DNA of 7,234 bases from CAZMGG01 sp964565715 (GCA_964565715.1 CAZMGG010000201.1:1-7234); one strand, 5' to 3'; positions 1 through 5,030 are shown, counted from the first letter of the stretch. Numbers and translations are program-made. The notes: generated by a model from the sequence alone, not told the origin.

Positions 1-478
1 ACTCGTAGACCGGCGCCATCCAGTCGCGGTCGCGGCGGGCGAGGTAGTCGTTGACGGTGACCACGAACACGCCGCGGCCCACCAGCGCGTTGAGCGCGCA
101 CGGCAGGGTCGCCACCAGGGTCTTGCCCTCGCCGGTGGCCATCTCGGCGATGCTGCCGCCGTGCAGCACGGCGCCGCCGATCAGCTGCACGTCGAAGTGG
201 AACATGCCCAGGGTCCGCTTCGCGGCCTCGCGGGTCATGGCGAACATCTCCGGCAGGGCGTCGTCGAGGCTGGCCTTGCCGGCCTGCACTTTCTCGCGCC
301 ACTCCTTCACCCGGGCGAGGATCGCCGCGTGGTCGAGGCCCTCGGCCCAGGCCTTGCGATCGTTGACCGCCTTGACCACGGGCTGGAAGCGGCCGAGGGA
401 ACGTTGGTTGGCGCTGCCGAACAGGCCCTGCAGGGCCTTGCCCATGCGCGCCGGAAGGGAACCGATGTCGAACTTCAT
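1..478 (-). CDS. secA: Protein translocase subunit SecA, N-terminal part (cut by window edge)
   Basis: SecA is the cytoplasmic ATPase that drives unfolded preproteins through the SecYEG channel. Translating the minus strand from the ATG at 478 gives 159 residues with no stop before the window edge. The sequence matches the start of nucleotide-binding domain 1: a helical N-terminus (MKFDIGSLPARMGKAL), then FDVQLIGGAVLHGGSIAEM at about residues 95-113, Walker A ATGEGKT at 114-120, and VVTVNDYLARRDRDW at about 139-153. These are hallmark SecA motifs, so the identity is secure. The rest of the protein (normally over 800 residues) lies outside the window. It is the last minus-strand gene here, 124 bp after the small membrane protein gene. 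No good Shine-Dalgarno is seen before the ATG, and no obvious promoter, so it may have its own weak promoter or be read from upstream. Confidence 0.96.
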   Translation of the reverse strand, partial: MKFDIGSLPARMGKALQGLFGSANQRSLGRFQPVVKAVNDRKAWAEGLDHAAILARVKEWREKVQAGKASLDDALPEMFAMTREAAKRTLGMFHFDVQLIGGAVLHGGSIAEMATGEGKTLVATLPCALNALVGRGVFVVTVNDYLARRDRDWMAPVYE

Positions 479-526
479 TGGGGAATCTCGGAGGGAATGC
501 GGGAACGCGGGCAACTGGCCCGGACA

Positions 527-571
527 GGCGATCGGCGGCGGTGCTACGGCCGGCTGCCGCGGCCGATCGCC
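527..571. repeat. 10-bp perfect inverted repeat upstream of secA
   Basis: GGCGATCGGC at 527-536 is the exact reverse complement of GCCGATCGCC at 562-571, with a 25-nt spacer. It lies in the 124-bp gap between the small membrane protein gene and secA, 49 bp before the secA start. It could be a leader structure or a protein-binding site. No U-tract follows on the minus strand, so it is not a typical intrinsic terminator. In DNA this GC-rich, chance inverted repeats are common. Confidence 0.35.
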
Positions 572-583
572 GCCGCGGCACTG

Positions 584-598
584 GCGCCCGAGGGGCGC
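584..598 (-). other. Short hairpin just after the small membrane protein gene
   Basis: GCGCCC (584-589) and GGGCGC (593-598) form a 6-bp perfect stem with a 3-nt loop. It starts 5 nt after the stop codon of the preceding minus-strand gene. It is placed where a terminator or a 3'-end-stabilising hairpin would be, but there is no T-run after it, so termination here is doubtful. Confidence 0.3.
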
Positions 599-602
599 GC
601 CG

Positions 603-1016
603 TCAGGCGCGCGGCGACCGGTCGGGCGCCCGCGGTGCGGGCAGTTCGCGCCGCCGCAGCGAACGGACCGGCGGACGGTCGGCGGCGCACACCGGGATCG
701 CGGCGGACCCGGACGGCAGGGCGGCGGCGCGGGCCTCGGCCCGTTCCGCCCGGCAGGCCGCCGGCAGGGACGCCGAGGTCCGCGCCGGCAGTTCGGTCCG
801 CGCGGCCCGCCCAGCGGCCTCGGCCTGCAGGCAGGCGAGGAAGCCGAGCACCAGCAGTGCCCCCCAGGTCGGGCCGCAGCGGCGGGCCCGCCGGAGGAGC
901 AGGCTCCAGCACAGCGCCGCCAGCAGCGTCGTCAGCGGGCCCAATCGGCCGCCGGCCGACAGCAGCTCGGCCGTGGCGCATGCCGCGGCGCCGTTGCCGA
1001 TGCGTGCGCCGGTCAC
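603..1016 (-). CDS. Small two-helix membrane protein, unknown function
   Basis: I do not recognise this 137-residue protein. It starts at a GTG at 1016 that overlaps the TGA of the response regulator gene as GTGA. A strong Shine-Dalgarno (GGGAGG, 1024-1029) sits 7 nt upstream, which supports both the start and the reality of the gene. Third codon positions are strongly G/C, as in the neighbouring genes. Two hydrophobic stretches are visible: about residues 25-41 (LGPLTTLLAALCWSLLL) and 50-63 (TWGALLVLGFLACL). They are separated by an Arg-rich loop (RRARRC). The C-terminal half (from about residue 67) is rich in Ala, Arg and Pro, with no recognisable motif, and is probably disordered. Several Cys residues are scattered (13, 36, 47, 62 and others). 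Its coupling to the response regulator suggests co-production, possibly as a membrane partner. That is inference. Another long minus frame over 544-981 is rejected as a shadow. Confidence 0.65.
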   Translation of the reverse strand: MTGARIGNGAAACATAELLSAGGRLGPLTTLLAALCWSLLLRRARRCGPTWGALLVLGFLACLQAEAAGRAARTELPARTSASLPAACRAERAEARAAALPSGSAAIPVCAADRPPVRSLRRRELPAPRAPDRSPRA

Positions 1017-1852
1017 GACTTCGCCTCCCGCGCGGCCCGCAGGACGCGGTCGACCATCTCGTAGAGCAGGTCGTCCTGGAAGGGCTTGGCCAGGAAGCCG
1101 TCGGCGCGCCGGATGTCGGCCATCGACACCCGGCCGGCGCTGGTCAGCAGCACCGGGATGCCCTGGGTCAGCGGCTCGGCGCGCAGGCTGGCGATGACCT
1201 GGATGCCGTCCATCTCCGGCATCTCGTAGTCCAGCAGCACCAGGTCCGGCGCCAGTTCGGCGCAGACCCGCAGGGCCGCCGGGCCGTCGCCGACGGTCAC
1301 CGTGCGGAAGCCGCGGCCGCGCAGCAGCACGCTCACCGACTCCGCCAGATCCTCCTCGTCGTCCACCACCAGCACGGTGCCGGCGCTGCCGTCGCCGGTG
1401 GCGTCGGTGCGGGCCGCCACCAGCCGCCGGATCGTCGCGGCGGTGTCGAGGCCCTCGGCGGTGAACTGCGCCTCGATCCGCCGCTTCAGGTCGCGGTTGA
1501 ACCGGCGCACGGCCATCCAGGCCTCGTAGTCCGGGAAATCCGGCTTGATGTTCATCTCGTCGTGGGTGTCGACGCCGAAGAAGAACTCGCCGGCCAGCAG
1601 GTGCTCCTGCAGCACCAGCTTCATGAACGGGTAGTTGCGGTTGCCGAGCCGCATCGTGTAGCGGACGCAGGCGTAGCCCGGGACCTCCTCGACGCGCTCG
1701 CGCTGGAACAGGGACAGCACCGCGTCCGGCGTCGCCGGTTCCGGCACGCTCAGGTTGGGCGCGCGCCGCGGCCGGGCGCCGCCGTAGGCGAGGTCGAGGA
1801 AGATCGACACGGCCTTCTGCACCGTGGCGAGGTCGGCGGCGGCCAGCCTCAC
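1013..1852 (-). CDS. Response regulator with an uncharacterised N-terminal domain and a C-terminal receiver domain
   Basis: This 279-residue protein has two parts. Residues about 159-275 are a CheY-like receiver: acidic pair D164/D165 in VLVVDDEED, phospho-acceptor D208 in LVLLDYEMPEMDG, T237 in PVLLTSAG, aromatic F253 and K256 in GFLAKPF. All catalytic residues are present, so phosphorylation by a histidine kinase is expected; none is in the window. Residues about 1-150 form a domain I cannot name. Its core runs YTMRLGNRNYPFMKLVLQEH (66-84), then FFFGVDTHDEMNIKPDFPDY (90-109), followed by a charged helical stretch. There is no DNA-binding, GGDEF, HD-GYP or kinase motif. Receiver-last order is unusual, since most response regulators put the receiver first. 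The GTG at 1852 overlaps the pyrD stop as GTGA and has a GGAGG 7 nt upstream, so I prefer it to in-frame starts farther upstream, which read through pyrD. The gene is coupled the same way to the membrane protein downstream. Confidence 0.9.
   Translation of the reverse strand: MRLAAADLATVQKAVSIFLDLAYGGARPRRAPNLSVPEPATPDAVLSLFQRERVEEVPGYACVRYTMRLGNRNYPFMKLVLQEHLLAGEFFFGVDTHDEMNIKPDFPDYEAWMAVRRFNRDLKRRIEAQFTAEGLDTAATIRRLVAARTDATGDGSAGTVLVVDDEEDLAESVSVLLRGRGFRTVTVGDGPAALRVCAELAPDLVLLDYEMPEMDGIQVIASLRAEPLTQGIPVLLTSAGRVSMADIRRADGFLAKPFQDDLLYEMVDRVLRAAREAKS
1024..1029 (-). promoter_or_regulatory. Shine-Dalgarno of the small membrane protein gene
   Basis: The minus strand reads GGGAGG here, 7 nt before the GTG at 1016. 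It lies inside the last codons of the response regulator gene and decides the GTG start. It also implies that ribosomes can load independently, as well as by re-initiation at the GTGA overlap. Confidence 0.65.
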
Positions 1853-2766
1853 CGGACCGCCTCCGGGGTGCGATGCAGGCAGCCGACCAGGTCGGCCGCC
1901 GTGGCACCGGCCTCGCGCAGGAGCTGCTCCAGGCGATCCAGGGTGCGGGTCATGATCGCCGGGTCGGCGAAGGCGGCGGTGCCGATCTGCACGGCGCTGG
2001 CGCCGGCGCAAAGGAACTCCAGCACGTCCTCGGCGGTGGCGGCGCCGCCGACGCCGAGGATCGGGATCCGCACCGTGCGCGCCACCTCGTAGACCATCCG
2101 CAGGGCCACCGGCTTGATCGCCGGTCCCGACAGGCCGCCGATCACCTTGCCCAGCACCGGCCGCCGCCGCCGCCAGTCCACCGCCATGCCGATCAGCGTG
2201 TTGATGGCGGTGATGCCGTCGGCGCCGCCCTGCTCGGCGGCCCGGGCGATGGCGCCGATGTCGGTGACGTTCGGCGACAGCTTGGCGAACACCGGCACCG
2301 TCGCCACCGCCTTCACCGCCCGCACCGCCTGCTCGGTCAGCCGCGGATCGGTGGAGAACAGCAGCTTGCCCTCCTGCACGTTGGGGCAGCTCAGGTTCAC
2401 CTCCAGGGCGTCGACGCCGGCCGCCGAGAAGCGCCCGGCCAGTTCGACGAACTCCGCCACCGCCTCGCCGCCGATGTTGACGATCACCGGCGCACCCAGC
2501 GACTTCATCTTCGGCAGGGTGTCCTGCAGGAACCAGTCGGCGCCGCGGTTCTCGAGGCCGATCGAGTTGAGCATGCCGGCCGCGGTCTCCCAGATCCGCG
2601 GCGGCGGGTTGCCGTGCCGCGGCCTGACCGTGACGGTCTTCGACACCAGCGCGCCGACCCGCGACAGGTCGCTGAAGCCGCGCCCCTCCCAGCCCGAACC
2701 GAAGGTGCCGGAAGCGCTCAGCACCGGGTTGCGCAGGCGCAGGGTTCCGATCTGGGTGGTCAGCAC
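1849..2766 (-). CDS. pyrD: Dihydroorotate dehydrogenase, class 1B catalytic subunit
   Basis: PyrD oxidises dihydroorotate to orotate in de novo pyrimidine synthesis, using FMN. The 305-residue length fits class 1 enzymes. Visible motifs: NPVLSASGTFGSG near the N-terminus (13-25), SKT at 42-44 with K43 near FMN, GNPPPRIWETAAGMLNSIGL (52-71), VNLSCPNV (123-130) with active-site base C127, AKLSPNVTDI (161-170), INT at 188-190 and GVGGAATAEDVLEFLCAGA (238-256). Cys rather than Ser as base, together with the PRI.ET..GMLNSIGL signature, marks class 1. Sequence style points to 1B, which is cytosolic and normally partners the iron-sulfur flavoprotein PyrK to pass electrons to NAD+. No pyrK lies in this window. 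The GTG at 2766 is the only usable in-frame start after the lspA stop 44 nt upstream. It has no clear Shine-Dalgarno and follows a GC-rich hairpin. Its stop overlaps the response regulator start. Confidence 0.95.
   Translation of the reverse strand: MLTTQIGTLRLRNPVLSASGTFGSGWEGRGFSDLSRVGALVSKTVTVRPRHGNPPPRIWETAAGMLNSIGLENRGADWFLQDTLPKMKSLGAPVIVNIGGEAVAEFVELAGRFSAAGVDALEVNLSCPNVQEGKLLFSTDPRLTEQAVRAVKAVATVPVFAKLSPNVTDIGAIARAAEQGGADGITAINTLIGMAVDWRRRRPVLGKVIGGLSGPAIKPVALRMVYEVARTVRIPILGVGGAATAEDVLEFLCAGASAVQIGTAAFADPAIMTRTLDRLEQLLREAGATAADLVGCLHRTPEAVR
1860..1864 (-). promoter_or_regulatory. Shine-Dalgarno of the response regulator gene
   Basis: The minus strand reads GGAGG, 7 nt before the GTG at 1852, inside the end of pyrD. 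It settles the response regulator start and places the pyrD/regulator junction at the GTGA overlap. Confidence 0.7.
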
Positions 2767-2779
2767 GACGCGGGAAGGC

Positions 2780-2795
2780 GGCCGCGGCGGCGGCC
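2780..2795 (-). other. Intercistronic hairpin before pyrD
   Basis: GGCCGC (2780-2785) and GCGGCC (2790-2795) form a 6-bp all-GC stem with a 4-nt loop. It sits in the 44-nt lspA-pyrD gap, ending 13 nt before the pyrD GTG, where a ribosome binding site would be. It may damp pyrD translation. It may also simply reflect the GGC-repeat composition of the gap. Confidence 0.3.
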
Positions 2796-2810
2796 GGACT
2801 CGGGGGCGAC

Positions 2811-3401
2811 TCAGGATACCTTGGCCGCGGCGGAGCCGCGAGGTTCCTTGCGGAACAGCACCGCCAGCAGGCCGATGGCGCCGACGGTGATGCACGAGTC
2901 GGCGACGTTGAAGGCCGGGAACACCGACCGCTCCCGGCCCTCGCCGACGAAGAACAGCAGGAAGTCCCGCACCGCCCGGCCCGGCGCGAAGAAGTTGTCG
3001 TAGAGGTTGCCGATGGCGCCGGCCAGCACCAGCCCCAGCACCAGGAGCTGCAGGCGGCTGCGCGGGGCGGTGTTGCGGGCGAACCACACCAGCGCCACCA
3101 GGGCGAGGCAGCGCAGCACCATCAGCGGCACGGTCAGCGACTGGCCGAGGCCCCACACCGTGCCCGGATTGGTCCAGCGGACCAGGCTGAAGCTCACCAG
3201 CCCGGTCCAGATCGGCTCCTCGGCGTGGGGCTGCCCCGGGTAGAGCCGTTCCAGCCGGGCGAACACCACGGCCTTGCTCCACAGGTCCAGCGCCACCAGC
3301 GGGGCGATCGGCAGCCAGAACATCGCCTTACCGCGGAACCAGGTGCGCTCCCCGGCCGCGGGGGCAACGGCCGGCGCGGCCGGCTCCGACGACGCCGTCA
3401 C
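2811..3401 (-). CDS. lspA: Lipoprotein signal peptidase (signal peptidase II)
   Basis: LspA is the inner-membrane aspartyl protease that cleaves signal peptides from diacylglyceryl-modified prolipoproteins. The 196-residue protein has a short Ala/Pro-rich cytoplasmic N-terminus (about 1-25) and then four hydrophobic segments (about 27-48, 90-108, 117-133, 171-183). Family landmarks: D39..K43 in the first helix (LVALDLWSKAV), N78 in RWTNPGTVWGLG, AGAIGNLYDN at 127-136, VRDF with catalytic D146, and PAFNVADS with catalytic D168. By comparison with the Pseudomonas aeruginosa enzyme (GNLYDR...VVDF), the Arg after GNLYD is Asn136 here, and the loop to the catalytic Asp is two residues longer. The GTG at 3401 overlaps the upstream zinc-finger gene's stop as GTGA, with only a weak GAGA Shine-Dalgarno. 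This suggests re-initiation. Longer in-frame starts would read far into that gene and are rejected. Confidence 0.95.
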   Translation of the reverse strand: MTASSEPAAPAVAPAAGERTWFRGKAMFWLPIAPLVALDLWSKAVVFARLERLYPGQPHAEEPIWTGLVSFSLVRWTNPGTVWGLGQSLTVPLMVLRCLALVALVWFARNTAPRSRLQLLVLGLVLAGAIGNLYDNFFAPGRAVRDFLLFFVGEGRERSVFPAFNVADSCITVGAIGLLAVLFRKEPRGSAAAKVS

Positions 3402-3898
3402 GCGATCTCGCGGTTGCGCTCGGCGTCCTGCTGGTGCTTCACGCAGTAGCGGGCCCAGGGGATGTACTCCAGGCGCGCCTTGGGGATCCAGGGGTCGACC
3501 TTGGGCCTGGCCGGCTTCTTCTGCACCTTCTTCGTGGCCTTGACCACCTTGGCGGCCTTGCCGTTCTTGGCGGCGGCCTTGGCGCCCTTCGGCTCGTCGG
3601 AGCCCTCCTCGTCGCACACCGGGCAGATGCCGTACTCCCAGTCGCCGCGGCCGTCGATGCGTTCCAGGGCCTCGTCGATCATGGCGATCGTCTCCTCCTC
3701 GTTCTCGATCAGCCCGAGCATGAACCCCTGGTCGTAGTTGTCCGTGCCCTGGTCGGCGAGGTGATCGACCGATGCGTCCTGCTCCGAGGCCCGCAGGGCC
3801 TCGTCGCGCATGCTGCCCACGTCGCCCTTCAGGATGTTCCGCTGATGGATCAGCAGGCTCGCGTACTTCTTCAGCTCAGTCTTGGTCGGCTTCGACAT
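3398..3898 (-). CDS. TraR/DksA-family zinc-finger protein with a lysine-rich insert
   Basis: Proteins of this family bind in the secondary channel of RNA polymerase and tune initiation, often with ppGpp. The 166 residues show a helical N-terminal coiled-coil region with DHLADQGTDNYDQ at 45-57 and LGLIENEEETIAMIDEALERI at 61-81. The start of the zinc finger follows (YGICPVCDEE, C92 and C95), and its end is IPKARLEYIPWARYCVKH (138-155, C152 and H155). Between the two halves, about residues 97-137 are an extra stretch with 11 Lys from K104 to K133, at roughly 3-4 residue spacing. In ordinary members the two Cys pairs are only about 17 residues apart; here 56 residues separate them. The last ligand is His rather than Cys. 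The classical DksA tip (DxxDxA) is not exactly present, so I do not assign dksA. The ATG at 3898 has GGTGA 9 nt upstream. First gene of the block; its stop overlaps lspA. Confidence 0.9.
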   Translation of the reverse strand: MSKPTKTELKKYASLLIHQRNILKGDVGSMRDEALRASEQDASVDHLADQGTDNYDQGFMLGLIENEEETIAMIDEALERIDGRGDWEYGICPVCDEEGSDEPKGAKAAAKNGKAAKVVKATKKVQKKPARPKVDPWIPKARLEYIPWARYCVKHQQDAERNREIA

Positions 3899-3907
3899 GG
3901 AATCTAG

Positions 3908-3912
3908 TCACC
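3908..3912 (-). promoter_or_regulatory. Probable Shine-Dalgarno of the TraR/DksA-family gene
   Basis: The minus strand reads GGTGA, complementary to part of the 16S anti-Shine-Dalgarno (UCACC), 9 nt before the ATG at 3898. There is no GGAG-type site nearby. Confidence 0.45.
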
Positions 3913-3926
3913 AGGCTGTCGGTTCA

Positions 3927-3960
3927 TCCGGGGTCTGCCCCCGCCCCACGGACCCCCGGA
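3927..3960 (-). other. Stem-loop in the leader of the TraR/DksA-family gene
   Basis: TCCGGGG (3927-3933) pairs with CCCCGGA (3954-3960), 7 bp perfect with a 20-nt loop. It can be redrawn as a 9-bp stem with one bulged C (TCCGGGGTC at 3927-3935 with GACCCCCGGA at 3951-3960). It would lie within the roughly 97-nt untranslated leader predicted from the promoter at 4002-4030, ending about 30 nt before the start codon. It could affect translation or mRNA stability. No terminator-like U-run follows. Confidence 0.35.
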
Positions 3961-3974
3961 AAGCGAGAGCCCGC

Positions 3975-3991
3975 TGCGGGACCGGTCCGCA
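3975..3991. promoter_or_regulatory. Palindrome just downstream of the predicted transcription start, candidate operator
   Basis: TGCGGGACC (3975-3983) and GGTCCGCA (3984-3991) form a near-perfect palindrome around the exact 10-bp core GGACCGGTCC, with one extra G in the left arm. It would begin a few bases into the transcript from the 4002-4030 promoter, a position where a bound repressor would block initiation. The operator role is inference from placement. Confidence 0.35.
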
Positions 3992-4001
3992 AGGGGCGGG
4001 A

Positions 4002-4030
4002 ACCATAAGTAGCCCTAAGGGGGTGGTCAA
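4002..4030 (-). promoter_or_regulatory. Predicted sigma70-type promoter of the TraR/DksA-lspA-pyrD block
   Basis: On the minus strand TTGACC (4025-4030) matches the -35 consensus at 5 of 6 bases. After an ideal 17-bp spacer comes TATGGT (4002-4007), 4 of 6 for the -10. This is one of the few AT-richer patches in the window. It points toward the TraR/DksA-family gene, with a start near 3995 and a leader of about 97 nt. It is a match by eye, without experimental support. Confidence 0.5.
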
Positions 4031-4049
4031 GCCGGGTCGGCAACCCGGC
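4031..4049. repeat. 7-bp inverted repeat abutting the -35 box
   Basis: GCCGGGT (4031-4037) and ACCCGGC (4043-4049) form a perfect 7-bp stem with a 5-nt loop, starting one base beyond the predicted -35 box of the minus-strand promoter. It could be an activator or repressor site for the divergent pair, or a hairpin in the xerD leader. Confidence 0.35.
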
Positions 4050-4086
4050 GGCGGTGCCGATCCGCCGAAAGCCGGCGCGTGGTCTT

Positions 4087-4100
4087 CCCCGGGATCGGGG
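4087..4100 (+). other. Small hairpin upstream of xerD
   Basis: CCCCG (4087-4091) and CGGGG (4096-4100) form a 5-bp stem with a 4-nt loop, 27 nt before the xerD ATG. No Shine-Dalgarno or promoter for xerD is evident in 4031-4127, so how xerD is expressed is unclear from sequence. Confidence 0.25.
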
Positions 4101-4127
4101 CGCCGGTACCGTGGGCCGGCGGCGGAC

Positions 4128-5015
4128 ATGGCGAACGCGAGCGAACGGCTGCTGGCCGACTTCCTGGTCTATCTGGGCGCCGAACTGCAGGTGTCGCCGC
4201 ACACCGTGGCGGCCTACCGCCGCGACCTGCGCCGGTTCCTGGCCGCCCACTCCGACCCGCCGGACCGCCCGGCGATCCAGCGCCACCTCGACGAACTCAC
4301 CCGCGACCTGGCGCCGGCGTCGGTGGTGCGGGCGATGGCGGCGATCCGCGGCTTCTACCGCTTCCTGCAGGCCGAGGGGGTGCGCGCCGACGACGCCGCC
4401 GAGGGCCTGCTGGGGCCGCGGCTGGAACAGAAGCTGCCGAAGGCGCTGAGCCGCCACGCCATGACGCGGCTGCTGGCCGCCGGCGACGATGCCGGCGAGC
4501 CGCTGGCGGTGCGCGACCAGGCCATCCTGCACACGATGTACGCCACCGGCTGCCGGGTCGGCGAGGTGTGCGGCCTGCGCCTGCAGAGCATCGTCGCCGA
4601 GCACCGCCTGCTGCGGGCGTTCGGCAAGGGCAACAAGGAGCGCCTGATCCCGATCGCCGACCGGGCCCTGGCCTGGCTGCAGCGCTACCGCGACGCGGTG
4701 CGGCCGCTCCTGCGCGCCCGCGCGCGGCGCGACCCCGGCGACGTCCTGTTCCTGTCCCGCACCGGCCGCCCGCTGGAGCGCGTGCGGGTCTACCAGGTGG
4801 TGCGCGCCGCCGCCGAGGCGGCCGGCCTGCCGGTGGCCTGCTCGCCCCACGCCCTGCGCCATTCGTTCGCCACCCACCTGGTCGCCGGCGGCGCCGACCT
4901 GCGTTCGGTGCAGGAGATGCTGGGCCACGCCTCGCTGGCCACCACCCAGGTCTACACCAAGGTCGACGGCGAACGGCTGCGGCAGGTGCACGGCCGCTTC
5001 CATCCGCGCGGCTGA
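4128..5015 (+). CDS. xerD: Site-specific tyrosine recombinase XerD
   Basis: Xer recombinases resolve chromosome dimers at dif during segregation, with XerC and XerD acting together at FtsK. The 295-residue length is typical. The N-terminal SAM-like core-binding domain (about 1-90) includes LGAELQVSPHTVAAYRRDL (16-34). The catalytic domain has the full set: R143 in ATGCRVGEVCGL, K167 in FGKGNKERLIP, H241 and R244 in SPHALRHSFATHL, H267 in LGHASLATTQ, and nucleophile Y276 in VYTKV. The C-terminal VHGRFHPRG resembles the XerD ending, so I favour XerD over XerC, though not decisively. The ATG at 4128 fits the family's N-terminus; the frame is open farther upstream but that part reads as non-protein. 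No phage or integron gene is nearby, consistent with the housekeeping enzyme. It is divergent from the TraR/DksA block and convergent with the lipoprotein gene, 15 bp away. Confidence 0.93.
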   Translation: MANASERLLADFLVYLGAELQVSPHTVAAYRRDLRRFLAAHSDPPDRPAIQRHLDELTRDLAPASVVRAMAAIRGFYRFLQAEGVRADDAAEGLLGPRLEQKLPKALSRHAMTRLLAAGDDAGEPLAVRDQAILHTMYATGCRVGEVCGLRLQSIVAEHRLLRAFGKGNKERLIPIADRALAWLQRYRDAVRPLLRARARRDPGDVLFLSRTGRPLERVRVYQVVRAAAEAAGLPVACSPHALRHSFATHLVAGGADLRSVQEMLGHASLATTQVYTKVDGERLRQVHGRFHPRG

Positions 5016-5030
5016 ACCGGCCGGGCCCGT

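Noticed and set aside
584..598. Rho-independent terminator after the small membrane protein gene
   Set aside because: The stem is short and there is no T-run on the minus strand after it; listed only as a hairpin.
544..981. Minus-strand frame of 145 codons starting with ATG, alternative to the small membrane protein
   Set aside because: Its translation is Arg/Gly/Pro-rich with no hydrophobic or family features. The GTG frame at 603-1016 has a strong Shine-Dalgarno, GTGA overlap and G/C-rich third positions.
1853..2011. N-terminal extension of the response regulator to an upstream ATG
   Set aside because: The extra residues are Arg/Pro/His-rich out-of-frame pyrD sequence. The GTG at 1852 has a perfect GGAGG at 7 nt.
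161..2092. Very long plus-strand open frame
   Set aside because: It lies opposite secA, the response regulator and pyrD. The translation is His/Arg/Gly-rich and typical of an antisense shadow in GC-rich DNA.
3899..4127. Possible dif recombination site next to xerD
   Set aside because: dif sites have an AT-rich centre flanked by two 11-bp Xer arms. Nothing of that form is present in this GC-rich intergenic region.
4128..5015. Integron or phage integrase instead of XerD
   Set aside because: Length, catalytic motifs and the FHPR-type C-terminus fit XerD, and no attachment repeats, cassettes or phage genes are nearby.
5016..5030. Bidirectional terminator between convergent xerD and the lipoprotein gene
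   Set aside because: Only the 8-bp palindrome CGGGCCCG (5022-5029) with no loop or T-run is present, too little to call a terminator.
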